Shown: positions 9,724-18,564 of the stretch, one piece after another | How positions within the stretch are numbered: the first letter of the stretch is position 1 | How the letters are laid out: every line of letters starts with the position of its first letter | NCBI GenBank assembly: GCA_900170005.1 | Contig: LT827128.1 | Location: 310,001-374,000 of the forward strand | Origin: Gordonibacter massiliensis (ex Traore et al. 2017) | GTDB lineage: Bacteria > Actinomycetota > Coriobacteriia > Coriobacteriales > Eggerthellaceae | Length of the DNA: 64,000 nt | Direction: 5' to 3' | Notes under the pieces: model-generated | What the model saw: the letters and a program-made list of their open reading frames with translations, nothing else | Databases searched by the model: none | What the model was told of the DNA's origin: nothing | Position numbers and translations under genes: made by a program

Positions 9724-10146
9724 ATGCTCGTACCTAAGCGCGTCAAGCACCGCAAGGTGCAGCGTGGCTCCATGAAGGGCCAGGCAAAGGGCGGCACCCG
9801 GCTGAACCACGGCACGTGGGGCATCCAGGCGCTCGAGGCCCACTGGATCACGAACCGCCAGATCGAGGCCGCTCGTATCGCCATGACCCGCCACATGAAG
9901 CGCGGTGGCAAGGTGTGGATCACGATCTTCCCCGACAAGCCCATCACGCAGAAGCCGGCCGAAACCCGCATGGGTTCCGGCAAGGGCAACCCCGAGGCAT
10001 GGGTCGCCGTCGTCAAGCCCGGCCGCATCATGTTCGAGATCGACGGCGTCGACGAGGAGACCGCCAAGGAGGCGCTCCGTCTCGCCGTTAACAAGTTGCC
10101 CATCAAGTGCAAGATTGTTTCCAAGGAAACGGAAGGGCAGGAGTAA
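9724..10146 (+). CDS. rplP: 50S ribosomal protein L16
   Basis: 140 residues with [15 protein letters not shown] at the N-terminus, [27 protein letters not shown] in the middle and a normal C-terminus. The ATG follows the rpsC stop directly, so translation is probably coupled. Confidence 0.98.
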   Translation: MLVPKRVKHRKVQRGSMKGQAKGGTRLNHGTWGIQALEAHWITNRQIEAARIAMTRHMKRGGKVWITIFPDKPITQKPAETRMGSGKGNPEAWVAVVKPGRIMFEIDGVDEETAKEALRLAVNKLPIKCKIVSKETEGQE

Positions 10147-10341
10147 ATGAAAGCAGCAGAGATCCGTGAGCTTTCTGCCGACGATTTGCAGGCGAAACTC
10201 AAAGAAGCTCGCGCGGAGCTTTTCAATCTGCGCTTCCAGATGGCCACGAGCCAGCTCGACAACACCGCCCGCGTGGGTCAGGTCAAAAAGGACATCGCTC
10301 GCATCCAGACCGAGATGCGTGCCCGCGAGCTGAACGCCTAG
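10147..10341 (+). CDS. rpmC: 50S ribosomal protein L29
   Basis: 64 residues, two helices, with the family pattern [15 protein letters not shown]. The ATG follows the rplP stop without a gap. Confidence 0.97.
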   Translation: MKAAEIRELSADDLQAKLKEARAELFNLRFQMATSQLDNTARVGQVKKDIARIQTEMRARELNA

Positions 10342-10366
10342 AGCGCGGATAAGGAAGGTTATATAC

Positions 10367-10627
10367 ATGAGTGAAGATCGTAACTCCCGCAAGGTCCGCC
10401 AGGGCACCGTGGTGAGCGCCGTCAACGACAAAACGTGCGTCGTGCAGGTCAAGGAGCGCAAGCCGCACCCCGTGTACGGCAAGATGATGACCACCACGAA
10501 GAAGTTCCACGCCCACGACGAGAAGAACGAGGCCGGCGTCGGCGACACGGTGCGCATCATGGAGTGCCGCCCGCTGTCCAAGATGAAGCGCTGGCGTCTG
10601 ATCGAGATCGTGGAAAAGGCCAAATAG
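10367..10627 (+). CDS. rpsQ: 30S ribosomal protein S17
   Basis: 86 residues with [18 protein letters not shown] and the KKFHAHDE and [17 protein letters not shown] segments of S17. GGAAGG lies upstream of ATG 10367. Confidence 0.97.
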   Translation: MSEDRNSRKVRQGTVVSAVNDKTCVVQVKERKPHPVYGKMMTTTKKFHAHDEKNEAGVGDTVRIMECRPLSKMKRWRLIEIVEKAK

Positions 10628-10675
10628 CCTGCGTGTTCGCATGCATGCTCGTAAGAGGAAAGTTAGGTTACAGCA

Positions 10676-11044
10676 ATGATTCAGATGCAAACCATGCTCG
10701 CAGTGGCCGACAACTCCGGCGCTCGCAAGGTGCAGTGCATCAAGGTCCTGGGCGGCTCCAAGCGCCGTTACGCGGGCCTCGGTGACGTGATCATCTGCAG
10801 CGTGAAGGAAGCGGCGCCCAACGGCAACGTCAAAAAGGGCGAAGTCGTGCGTTGCGTCGTCGTGCGCGTGAAGAAGGAAGTGCGCCGCCCCGACGGCAGC
10901 TACATCAAGTTCGACCAGAACGCCGCCGTGCTCATCAACAACGACGGCGCGCCTCGCGGCACCCGCATCTTCGGGCCCGTCGCACGCGAGCTGCGCGACA
11001 AGAAGTACATGAAGATCGTGTCTCTGGCACCGGAAACGCTGTAG
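10676..11044 (+). CDS. rplN: 50S ribosomal protein L14
   Basis: 122 residues, full length, beginning [19 protein letters not shown] and ending in the conserved [31 protein letters not shown] lies upstream. Confidence 0.98.
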   Translation: MIQMQTMLAVADNSGARKVQCIKVLGGSKRRYAGLGDVIICSVKEAAPNGNVKKGEVVRCVVVRVKKEVRRPDGSYIKFDQNAAVLINNDGAPRGTRIFGPVARELRDKKYMKIVSLAPETL

Positions 11045-11060
11045 GGGAGGTGTGCGTAAT

Positions 11061-11381
11061 ATGAACAGTATGAACATCAAAAAGGGCGACAAGGTCAAGG
11101 TTCTGTCCGGCAAGGACAAGGGCAAGGAAGGCGTCGTGCTGCGCGCGCTTCCGCAGAAGGAGCGCGTGGTGGTGGAGAAGGTCAACATGATCAAGAAGGC
11201 CATGCGCCCCACGCAGCAGAACCCGCAGGGCGGCATCTCCACGATGGAGGCGCCGATCCACGTGTCCAACGTCATGGTCATCTGCCCCGCGTGCAAGCAG
11301 CCCACGCGTACGGGCAAGAAGCGCGACGAGAACGGCAAGAAGGTCCGCGTCTGCAAGAAGTGCGGCAAGGATATCGACTAG
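11061..11381 (+). CDS. rplX: 50S ribosomal protein L24
   Basis: 106 residues with a KOW motif ([18 protein letters not shown]) and a C-terminal CPAC...CKKC pair, probably zinc-binding. ATG 11061 is 10 bases after GGGGAGG. The next ATG at 11070 is an alternative that would match the usual MNIKKGDK start. Unlike the common order, 156 bp separate it from rplE. Confidence 0.95.
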   Translation: MNSMNIKKGDKVKVLSGKDKGKEGVVLRALPQKERVVVEKVNMIKKAMRPTQQNPQGGISTMEAPIHVSNVMVICPACKQPTRTGKKRDENGKKVRVCKKCGKDID

Positions 11382-11387
11382 GTTGAC

Positions 11388-11411
11388 GTGTCCGCCCGCC
11401 AGGGCGGACAC
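11388..11411. other. Intercistronic hairpin between rplX and rplE
   Basis: GTGTCCGCCC and GGGCGGACAC pair perfectly (10 bp) with a GCCA loop 7 nt after the rplX stop. It is not followed by a T-run, so partial termination, mRNA processing or stabilisation are possible roles. Confidence 0.55.
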
Positions 11412-11537
11412 GGGCCTTCGCAGCGTCGTTTTTCAGCGACCTGCGGCGTCGAATGAAGTACAATGACCCCTGCCGCTTTTTGCGGCGAGGGACGCAGGGT
11501 CGGAAATCCTGCGTTTAATTCATCGAAAGGAACTCAC

Positions 11538-12086
11538 ATGACCGCTCCTCGCTTGAAGGAACAGTACAAAAACGAGATCGTGCCGAAGCTCGAGCAGGAA
11601 CTCGGCATCAAGAACATCAACGAGGTTCCGCGCCTCGAGAAGATCGTCGTGAACATGGGCGTGGGCGCCGCCGCTTCCGATTCGAAGCTGCTCGACGCCG
11701 CCATCGCCGATCTGCGCGTCATCACGGGCCAACAGCCCTGCATCACGCGCGCCAAGAAGTCCATCGCCGGTTTCCACCTGCGCGAGGGCCAGGCCATCGG
11801 CTGCAAGGTCACGCTGCGCGGCGACCGCATGTGGGAGTTCCTCGACCGCCTGCTGGCCACGGCTCTGCCCCGCGTGCGCGACTTCCGCGGCATCTCGCCG
11901 AAGAGCTTCGACGGCCGCGGCAACTACACCATGGGCGTCACCGAGCAGCTGATCTTCCCGGAGATCGACTACGACAAGATCGACCGCACGCGCGGTATGG
12001 ACATCACGGTCGTCACGACCGCCGACAACAACGAGGACGCCTTCGCGCTGCTGAGCGCCCTGGGCTTCCCCTTCAAGGACAAGTAG
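11538..12086 (+). CDS. rplE: 50S ribosomal protein L5
   Basis: 182 residues with [13 protein letters not shown] near the start, [23 protein letters not shown] centrally and the [11 protein letters not shown] segment. ATG 11538 follows GAAAGGA. An in-frame upstream ATG at 11463 has no ribosome site and is rejected. Confidence 0.98.
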   Translation: MTAPRLKEQYKNEIVPKLEQELGIKNINEVPRLEKIVVNMGVGAAASDSKLLDAAIADLRVITGQQPCITRAKKSIAGFHLREGQAIGCKVTLRGDRMWEFLDRLLATALPRVRDFRGISPKSFDGRGNYTMGVTEQLIFPEIDYDKIDRTRGMDITVVTTADNNEDAFALLSALGFPFKDK

Positions 12087-12114
12087 AGCGCTTGCCCGCG
12101 AGAATGGTACTTGC

Positions 12115-12134
12115 ACCCGCGCGCGAGCGCGGGT
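12115..12134. other. Small GNRA-capped hairpin before rpsN
   Basis: ACCCGCGC and GCGCGGGT pair over 8 bp with a GCGA tetraloop, 24 nt before the rpsN start. It may influence expression of the downstream genes. Confidence 0.4.
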
Positions 12135-12158
12135 CGAGGAATAGGAAAGAAGGAATGC

Positions 12159-12344
12159 ATGGCTAAGAAATCGATGATCGCCAAGGCGAAGCGCGAGCCG
12201 AAGTTCTCGACGCGTCAGCACAATCGCTGCACGCGTTGCGGACGTCCCCGTGCTTACTACCGCAAGTTCGGCCTGTGCCGCGTGTGCCTGCGCGAACTGG
12301 CCAACAAAGGCGAACTGCCCGGCGTGACCAAGTCTTCGTGGTAA
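12159..12344 (+). CDS. rpsN: 30S ribosomal protein S14, zinc-binding type
   Basis: 61 residues, the short type with four zinc-ligand Cys (CTRC at 24-27, CRVC at 40-43). AAGAAGGA precedes ATG 12159. No zinc-independent long form is in the window. Confidence 0.98.
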   Translation: MAKKSMIAKAKREPKFSTRQHNRCTRCGRPRAYYRKFGLCRVCLRELANKGELPGVTKSSW

Positions 12345-12455
12345 ACCGCCAAGACCCCGTCACGTTCAAGGGTGTGCCCGCGTAGAAGGCGGAGGCGTTA
12401 TGGGCGCCGACGAACCGCGCGCGAGGCTCATCACGGACCAAAGGAGAACAGAACC

Positions 12456-12854
12456 ATGACCATGACCGACCCCATCGCAGACATGCTTACGCGCGTGCGT
12501 AACGCTCATTCTGCCGGCAAGCCGACGGTTTCCATGCCGTCGAGCAAGAAGCTTGTCGAGATAGCCCGCATCATGCAGGAAGAGGGCTATATCCAGCGCT
12601 ACGACGTCGTCGACGGAGAGCCCCGCGCGACGCTTGAGATCGTGCTGAAGTACGGCGACAAGAAGGCCAAGACCATCCGCGGCATCAAGCGCATCTCGAA
12701 GCCCGGCCTGCGTATCTACGCGGGCAAGGACGAGCTGCCTCGCGTGCTCGGTGGCCTGGGTACCGCAATCATTTCGACGAGCCTCGGCGTGATGACCGAC
12801 CGCGACGCCCGCAAAAAGGGCGTTGGCGGCGAGGTCATCGCGTACGTGTGGTAG
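12456..12854 (+). CDS. rpsH: 30S ribosomal protein S8
   Basis: 132 residues starting [18 protein letters not shown], with the [24 protein letters not shown] segment and the C-terminal [17 protein letters not shown] is well placed before ATG 12456. Confidence 0.98.
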   Translation: MTMTDPIADMLTRVRNAHSAGKPTVSMPSSKKLVEIARIMQEEGYIQRYDVVDGEPRATLEIVLKYGDKKAKTIRGIKRISKPGLRIYAGKDELPRVLGGLGTAIISTSLGVMTDRDARKKGVGGEVIAYVW

Positions 12855-12873
12855 GAAAGGGAGGTAGGTAGAT

Positions 12874-13416
12874 ATGTCTCGTATCGGCAAACAGCCCATC
12901 ACCGTTCCTGCCGGCGTCGATGTAGCCATCGACGGCAACACCGTGACGGTCAAGGGCCCGAAGGGCGAGCTCACCCGCAGCTTCCCCGAGATCATGATCA
13001 TCAAGCGCGAGGGTGACGACATCGTCGTCGAGCGCCCGGACGACAGCCGCGAGGCCAAGGCCTATCACGGCCTCGTCCGCACGCTCATCGCGAACATGGT
13101 CGAGGGCACCTCGAACGGCTTCTCCAAGAAGCTCCAGCTCGTGGGCGTGGGCTACCGTGCCGCGCTCAAGGGCAAGGACCTGGAGATGCAGCTCGGCTTC
13201 TCGCACCCCGTGCTCGTGCAGGCGCCGGAGAACATCACGTTCGAGGTCCCGAGCCAAACCGAGATCATCGTTTCCGGCCCCAGCAAAGAGCAGGTCGGCC
13301 AGGTGGCGGCGAACATTCGCAAGTGGCGCAAGCCGGAGCCCTACAAGGGCAAGGGCATCCGCTACGAGGGCGAGCACGTCCGCCGCAAGCTGGGTAAGGC
13401 CGCCAAGGGCGACTAA
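12874..13416 (+). CDS. rplF: 50S ribosomal protein L6
   Basis: 180 residues with [15 protein letters not shown] at the start and the second repeat ending in [21 protein letters not shown]. Full length, and 19 bp after rpsH. Confidence 0.98.
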   Translation: MSRIGKQPITVPAGVDVAIDGNTVTVKGPKGELTRSFPEIMIIKREGDDIVVERPDDSREAKAYHGLVRTLIANMVEGTSNGFSKKLQLVGVGYRAALKGKDLEMQLGFSHPVLVQAPENITFEVPSQTEIIVSGPSKEQVGQVAANIRKWRKPEPYKGKGIRYEGEHVRRKLGKAAKGD

Positions 13417-13456
13417 CGTATGAGCCTCTACACGGTTTGAGATCGAAGGGATAATC

Positions 13457-13825
13457 ATGAACAAGCTTCAGAAAAAACAAGCCGGGTTGGCTCGTCGCCA
13501 CCGCCGCGTGCGCGGCAAGGTCTCCGGCACCGCGGCTCGCCCGCGCCTGTGCGTCACGCGCAGCAACAGCAACATGTACGTGCAGATCGTCGACGACGTC
13601 GCCCGCAAGACCATCTGCGGCGTGTCCACGCTCGGCGCCGACTTCAAGGCCACGGGCAAGAAGGGCGCGACGGTCGAGGGCGCTGCCGCCCTCGGCGAGA
13701 TCGTGGGCAAGAAGGCGCAGGAGAACGGCGTCACGGAGGTCGTGTTCGACCGTGGCGGTCATCTGTATCACGGGCGCGTGCAGGCTCTGGCCGATGCGGC
13801 TCGCGAAGCCGGCCTGAAATTCTAG
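13457..13825 (+). CDS. rplR: 50S ribosomal protein L18
   Basis: 122 residues with [24 protein letters not shown] and the C-terminal [22 protein letters not shown], both diagnostic of L18, the 5S rRNA-binding protein. Confidence 0.98.
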   Translation: MNKLQKKQAGLARRHRRVRGKVSGTAARPRLCVTRSNSNMYVQIVDDVARKTICGVSTLGADFKATGKKGATVEGAAALGEIVGKKAQENGVTEVVFDRGGHLYHGRVQALADAAREAGLKF

Positions 13826-13840
13826 AAGGGGTTATAGCTT

Positions 13841-14368
13841 ATGGCTCGTAAACAGCAAAACGACGCCGGGGTTCCCGAGCTCCAGGAGCGCGTCGTCTAC
13901 ATCAACCGCGTGTCCAAGGTCGTTAAGGGCGGCCGCCGCTTCGCGCTCACCGCGCTCGTGGTCGTCGGCGACGGCAACGGCCGCGTCGGCGTGGGCATGG
14001 GCAAGTCCCAGGAAGTGCCCATCGCCATCAAGAAGGGCACCGAGGACGCCAAAAAGAACATGTTCACCGTGCCGCTGACGCCCGAGAAGACGCTGCCGCA
14101 TGAGATCATGGGCATCTTCGGCGCCGGCCGTGTGCTCATCAAGCCGGCCACGCCCGGTACCGGCGTTATCGCCGGCGGCCCGGTGCGCGCCATCATGGAG
14201 CTCGCCGGCGTGACCGACGTGCTCACGAAGTCGCTTGGCACGAACAACGCCATGAACATCGTGAAGGCCGCCGCCGAGGGGCTCAAGAACATGGAAAGCC
14301 CCGAGCAGGTGGCTGCGCGCCGCGACATGTCCGTCGCGCAGATCTACGGCTGGAAGGAGAAGGAGTAA
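13841..14368 (+). CDS. rpsE: 30S ribosomal protein S5
   Basis: 175 residues with the S5 RNA-binding segment [19 protein letters not shown] and the C-terminal [19 protein letters not shown]. The stop overlaps the rpmD start (TAATG), so the two are coupled. Confidence 0.98.
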   Translation: MARKQQNDAGVPELQERVVYINRVSKVVKGGRRFALTALVVVGDGNGRVGVGMGKSQEVPIAIKKGTEDAKKNMFTVPLTPEKTLPHEIMGIFGAGRVLIKPATPGTGVIAGGPVRAIMELAGVTDVLTKSLGTNNAMNIVKAAAEGLKNMESPEQVAARRDMSVAQIYGWKEKE

Positions 14369-14559
14369 TGGCAGACGCGAAGAAGACGCTGCGCGTCACC
14401 CAGGTGAAGAGCTCCGTCGGCCGCAAGGCCGATCAGGGCCAGACGCTGCGCGCGCTCGGCCTGGGCAAGATCGGCCGTTCGGTCGAGCAGGTCGACAACG
14501 ATTGCGTGCGGGGCATGATCTTCAAGGTCAAGCATCTCGTGAAGGTTGAAGAACTGTAG
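14368..14559 (+). CDS. rpmD: 50S ribosomal protein L30
   Basis: 63 residues with LRVTQVKSSVGRKADQGQTLRALGLGKIGRSV. The start codon overlaps the rpsE stop by one base. A 186-bp spacer follows before rplO, which is unusual. Confidence 0.97.
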   Translation: MADAKKTLRVTQVKSSVGRKADQGQTLRALGLGKIGRSVEQVDNDCVRGMIFKVKHLVKVEEL

Positions 14560-14575
14560 AATAGTCAAGATAGGT

Positions 14576-14605
14576 GCGCCGCCTTCGGGCGGCGCGTGTT
14601 ATCAT
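14576..14605 (+). promoter_or_regulatory. Hairpin and extended -10 promoter before rplO-secY
   Basis: GCGCCGCC and GGCGGCGC (14576-14595) form an 8-bp stem capped by the stable TTCG loop. Directly after it lies TGTTATCAT (14597-14605), an extended -10 element. This pairing suggests that transcription from upstream is attenuated and rplO-secY restarts here. Further hairpins in the leader include CGGGCCgaaGGCCCG at 14705-14719. Confidence 0.45.
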
Positions 14606-14745
14606 ACTCGACTGAGAATCATCGCCGCTCCTGCGGCGTGATCGCGTTTCCGCCGCGAAGAGGCGGGGCGCCTAAGGAAGTTAGCTGGCGGCGAGCTGCC
14701 AGCGCGGGCCGAAGGCCCGTTTGCGACTAAGAAGGAGTCACAACC

Positions 14746-15195
14746 ATGGAATTGAAGGATCTCAAGCCGGCAGAGGGCTCGACGCATTCCCGCAAGCGCG
14801 TGGGACGCGGCAACGGCGCAGGCACCGGCAAGACGTCCGGTCGCGGCATGAACGGCCAGAAGTCCCGCGCCGGCGGCGGCAAGGGCGCCGGCTTCGAGGG
14901 CGGCCAGACCCCGCTTGCGCGTCGCCTGCCGAAGCTCCCCGGCTTCAAGAACATCAACCATGTGGAGTACCTGCCCGTGAACGTGAGCCGTCTCGACGAG
15001 AAGTTCGAGGCCGGCGACGTGGTCGACGGCGAGAGCCTCAAGGCTAAGGGCATCATCAAGCACGCCGACGCGCTCGTGAAGGTGCTCGGCGACGGCGAAT
15101 TGACCAAGGCGCTCACGGTCAAAGTCGACAAGGTTTCTGCTTCGGCCAAAGCTAAAATCGAAGCAGCTGGAGGAAAGGTCGAAGAGCCTTGCTAA
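14746..15195 (+). CDS. rplO: 50S ribosomal protein L15
   Basis: 149 residues with [39 protein letters not shown], the glycine-rich N-terminus of L15, and the C-terminal [19 protein letters not shown] precedes the ATG. The 3' end overlaps secY by 7 bp. Confidence 0.98.
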   Translation: MELKDLKPAEGSTHSRKRVGRGNGAGTGKTSGRGMNGQKSRAGGGKGAGFEGGQTPLARRLPKLPGFKNINHVEYLPVNVSRLDEKFEAGDVVDGESLKAKGIIKHADALVKVLGDGELTKALTVKVDKVSASAKAKIEAAGGKVEEPC

Positions 15196-16469
15196 GCTCG
15201 ATCATCGATGCGTTCAAGGTACCGGAGCTGCGTAAGAAGATCCTCTTCACGCTGGCTATCCTCGCGCTGTACCGTTTCGGCGCGTACGTGCCGGTGCCCG
15301 GCATCCCGTTCAAGGAGTTTGCGGACTCGTTCGCGGGTTCCGGCGTGTCCATGACGATGCTCGACCTGTTCACGGGCGGTGCGTTGTCGCACTTCTCCGT
15401 GTTCTCGCTCGGCATCATGCCCTACATCACGGCCTCCATCATCATGCAGCTCATGCAGGGCGTCATCCCCGCCGTGGGCCGCTGGGCGAAGGAGGGCGAC
15501 GCGGGCCGCAAGAAGATCACGCAGGTGACGCGTTACCTCACGCTGGGCCTCGGCCTCATCAACGCGGTGGGCTACCTGTTCCTGTTCAAGTCGCCGGCTT
15601 ACGGCGTCGTGTTCAGCACGGCCGTCCCCGAGCTCTTGACGGATATCATCGTCGTGTTCACGCTCGTGGCGGGCACCGCGTTCATCATGTGGATGGGCGA
15701 GCTCATCACGCAGCGCGGCATCGGCAACGGCATGTCGCTCATCATCTTCGTGAGCATCGTGTCGCGCGTGCCGAGCGCCATCTTCTCGTCGGTGAACCTG
15801 ACGGCCGACCTCGGCATGGGCATCGCCATCACGGCGCTCATCATCATCGTGGTTGTCGCGTGCATCCCCGCGATCATCTTCGTGGAGCGCGCGCAGCGCC
15901 GCATTCCGGTGAACTACGCCAAGCGGGTCCAGGGACGCAAGATGATGGGCGGCCAGTCCACCTACATCCCGTTGAAGGTGAACGCCGCGGGCGTCATCCC
16001 CATCATCTTCGCCAGCTGCCTTATCTACTTCCCGGCGCAGATAGCGGCACTCTTCAACATCGAGTGGCTCACGAACGTGGCCAACGCCATGTCCACGGGC
16101 TGGATCAACTGGATCCTCACGGTGCTGCTGATCGTGTTCTTCGCGTACTTCTACACCTCCATGGTGTTCAACCCGGAGGAGACGGCCGACAACCTGCGCA
16201 AGCAAGGCGGCTTCATCCCCGGCGTGCGCCCGGGCACGGCCACGGTCACCTACATCAAGAACGTGCTGCACCGCGTGACGCTGCCCGGCGGCATCTTCAT
16301 CGCCGCCATCGCGGTCGTCCCGTCCATCATCTTCTTCTTCACCGGCAACACGCTCATCCAGGCGTTCGGCGGCACCTCGATCCTCATCATGATCGGCGTG
16401 GCCCTCGACACCATGAGCAAGGTGGAGAGCCAGTTGAAGATGCACAACTACGACGGGTTCTTCAAGTAG
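15189..16469 (+). CDS. secY: Preprotein translocase subunit SecY
   Basis: 426 residues with about ten membrane helices, forming the protein-conducting channel. Hallmarks are [36 protein letters not shown] and the cytoplasmic [29 protein letters not shown] loop. TTG 15189 is the start, overlapping rplO, with AAAGG about 10 bases upstream. A terminator follows, and adk is not next as it usually is. Confidence 0.98.
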   Translation: MLSSIIDAFKVPELRKKILFTLAILALYRFGAYVPVPGIPFKEFADSFAGSGVSMTMLDLFTGGALSHFSVFSLGIMPYITASIIMQLMQGVIPAVGRWAKEGDAGRKKITQVTRYLTLGLGLINAVGYLFLFKSPAYGVVFSTAVPELLTDIIVVFTLVAGTAFIMWMGELITQRGIGNGMSLIIFVSIVSRVPSAIFSSVNLTADLGMGIAITALIIIVVVACIPAIIFVERAQRRIPVNYAKRVQGRKMMGGQSTYIPLKVNAAGVIPIIFASCLIYFPAQIAALFNIEWLTNVANAMSTGWINWILTVLLIVFFAYFYTSMVFNPEETADNLRKQGGFIPGVRPGTATVTYIKNVLHRVTLPGGIFIAAIAVVPSIIFFFTGNTLIQAFGGTSILIMIGVALDTMSKVESQLKMHNYDGFFK

Positions 16470-16499
16470 GTTCGAGTGTCCTACGATCGATCGATACAA

Positions 16500-16533
16500 C
16501 GAAAAGCCTTCCTCGCGGAGGGCTTTTCGTTTT
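16500..16533 (+). terminator. Rho-independent terminator after secY
   Basis: Arms 16500-16512 and 16517-16529 (CGAAAAGCCTTCC / GGAGGGCTTTTCG) pair at 12 of 13 positions with a TCGC loop, followed by TTTT. It closes the ribosomal operon. Confidence 0.9.
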
Positions 16534-16740
16534 CATAAGCGTTGCTTTTCCCCGCCGCGGCAGTGTGGTAAGGTCGAGGGCGAGAGGATTCGTCGGGCGC
16601 TTGGGGGCCCGTGCAAGCGAACGAGGTGCGATCGCACGAGCGCGGCCGGTCGATCGGCCGCGGGTCGCGTGCGGCATCGTTTCGATGCCGGGGGCGCGTC
16701 GCCTGCGGCGACGTTGGGGACAAAAAGCGAGGGGGAGAGC

Positions 16741-18231
16741 GTGGCTTCAGCCATCAAGCCGCAGACGTTGCGGATAATCATGTCGTCGGCTTTGTACTGG
16801 GCATGGATTTTCCTGCTGTATTGGAGCCCGCTTTTGCTGGGCTCGGGGTGGGACTCCCTCTACGCGAAAGGCGCCGCCTTCCTGGGCTCTGCGGCCGCGT
16901 TTTTCATATGGTTCGCCGTCGTGCGGGCGGGCAGGCGCTCGCTGTTCGATCGCGATTTCAGCCGCATGCTGCCGTTCGTGTTGACCCCGCTCGCCGGCCT
17001 CGGTGCGCTCGCCAACGCGCTCGCGGGCCCGTTGCCGCTCGTGCTGCTGCTCGCGCTTTGGTTTCTCGCCGGCTTTGGAGCCGCCTTCATCTTGGTCCGC
17101 GTGTCCCATCTGATGTTCAAGGAGGGGCAGGAGAACACGTCCTTCGTCATGTTCGTCATGCTGTTCGTCAGTTGCCTGGTGGCCGTGTTCGCCTCGCAGA
17201 TGCCCGTGGCGTCGGTCGGGGCCGGGGTGGCGATGGCGGTGCTGCCGATCGTCTCATTCTCGTTCGTCCACGTGAAGAAGCGCGCACCGGGCGAGCCCGC
17301 CACGCTCGACGACGTCGACGCGCCGGGATCGGGAAGCCGCGTGTTCGAGGGCGACTCCCCGTCGCGGCGCACGTTCTTCGTGTCGCTCGTGCAGATGTTC
17401 TTCTACAGCATGGCCTTCTCGTTCGCGTTGCTGACGGGCCTCTACTCGAGCGGCGGCGATATGTCACCGATGTACGTGTGGTTCGGTGTGTTCCTGGCGG
17501 GCATCGTGGTGATGTTCTACGGCATGTGGTTCCATCGCCGCGTCAAGGTCGATTTGATGCAGCTGATCTTGCTGGGCTTCGCGGTGGTGGGCCTTGCCCC
17601 CTTCGCTTTGGCGAACGTGATTCCGGCCGAGGCGCGGTACGCGAGCTGCGTGCTGCTCATGCTGGGGTTCACCAGCTACGACATGCTGGGGCTGTCCCGT
17701 TTGCTCTCCACCATCTCGGCCCAGGACGTCTCGTTCACGCGGTACTTCGTTTTGGGGCGTTTCGGCAACGCGTTCGGCGTGTTCGCCGGGTGGGCGCTGG
17801 CTGCCGCGTCGCTCGCCGCCACCGGCTTGCTTGAAAACCAGCTCGTCACCCAGGCGCTGCCGCTTGTGCTCATCGTGGTGCTGACGGTGCTCGTCATGGT
17901 TTGCTCGTACTGGGGGCAACCGGGGTCGGGGAAGCCGGGCAAAGACGAAGCCGCCGTCGATTCCGTGGGGGTGTGGCGGCGCAGCTGCGAGGATCTGTGC
18001 GATGCGTTCGGCCTTTCGTCGCGCGAACGCGAGGTGTTCGCGCTCTGCGCGAAGGGCCGCGACTCGGCTTACATCTGCAGCGCCCTCTACATATCGGCCC
18101 ACACGGTGAAAAGCCACGTCTACCACATCTACAACAAGATAGGGATCCACTCCCAGCAAGAGCTCATCAGCATGGTCGAGCAAAGGGCGGAGGAGCTCAA
18201 GAGGGAGGCATCCCAAGAACCCAAGGGATGA
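16741..18231 (+). CDS. Membrane-bound LuxR regulator with about 12 TM helices
   Basis: 496 residues: about twelve hydrophobic helices (to about 410) followed by a LuxR domain (LSSREREVFALCAKGRDSAYICSAL, then SAHTVKSHVYHIYNKIGIHSQQEL). GTG 16741 is chosen because GAGGGGGAG lies directly upstream and the first helix follows soon after. It stands just before molybdoenzyme cluster A in the same direction but has its own terminator. It is a candidate sensor-regulator for that cluster. Confidence 0.85.
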   Translation: MASAIKPQTLRIIMSSALYWAWIFLLYWSPLLLGSGWDSLYAKGAAFLGSAAAFFIWFAVVRAGRRSLFDRDFSRMLPFVLTPLAGLGALANALAGPLPLVLLLALWFLAGFGAAFILVRVSHLMFKEGQENTSFVMFVMLFVSCLVAVFASQMPVASVGAGVAMAVLPIVSFSFVHVKKRAPGEPATLDDVDAPGSGSRVFEGDSPSRRTFFVSLVQMFFYSMAFSFALLTGLYSSGGDMSPMYVWFGVFLAGIVVMFYGMWFHRRVKVDLMQLILLGFAVVGLAPFALANVIPAEARYASCVLLMLGFTSYDMLGLSRLLSTISAQDVSFTRYFVLGRFGNAFGVFAGWALAAASLAATGLLENQLVTQALPLVLIVVLTVLVMVCSYWGQPGSGKPGKDEAAVDSVGVWRRSCEDLCDAFGLSSREREVFALCAKGRDSAYICSALYISAHTVKSHVYHIYNKIGIHSQQELISMVEQRAEELKREASQEPKG

Positions 18232-18305
18232 TTGCCGGGCCGTTTCGACCACCCGTGCCGCCGGGGCGGCCCTCGGCCGAATAGTCGACAGGCAACGCCG
18301 CTGTG

Positions 18306-18347
18306 AAACCGGTTGTCCGAGCGCTTCGGACAACCGGTTTTTCTTTT
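18306..18347 (+). terminator. Rho-independent terminator of the LuxR gene
   Basis: AAACCGGTTGTCCGA and TCGGACAACCGGTTT pair perfectly over 15 bp with a 5-nt loop and are followed by TTCTTTT. Confidence 0.9.
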
Positions 18348-18376
18348 GTGTCTTTTTGCATAGTACCAGGTCAAAA

Positions 18377-18397
18377 CATCAGCCGGTCGGGCTGATG
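18377..18397. promoter_or_regulatory. Short palindrome upstream of cluster A
   Basis: CATCAGCC and GGCTGATG flank five bases, about 170 bp before the molybdoenzyme ATG. It could be an operator or a leader hairpin. No matching copy was noticed before clusters B or C. Confidence 0.3.
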
Positions 18398-18564
18398 CGC
18401 ATCGTCGCGTTTTCATCGGCCAGTCAACCTGCGGGCCGATGTTCGGATTCTCGCGGTGGGTTTACGTTTGCCGCAACGAAATGCATAGGGCGTTTCGAGC
18501 CAGGCGTTCGGACGAGACGAACGGCTTGGGAGGCAAAGGCGAGGATACGAGAGGAGTGACTTAC

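Larger units (their letters stand above)
18232..18564. other. Intergenic region before molybdoenzyme cluster A
   Basis: It holds the terminator of the LuxR gene (18306-18347) and a short palindrome at 18377-18397. No gene is supported; an open frame upstream of the molybdoenzyme ATG lacks a ribosome site. Confidence 0.6.

Noticed and set aside
8686-10623. 645-codon open frame on the minus strand across rplV-rpsQ
   Set aside because: It lies antisense to five certain ribosomal genes and reflects high GC and codon bias.
11459-11464. TACAAT before rplE as an internal promoter
   Set aside because: No -35 at the right distance and no TGn extension; too weak to call.
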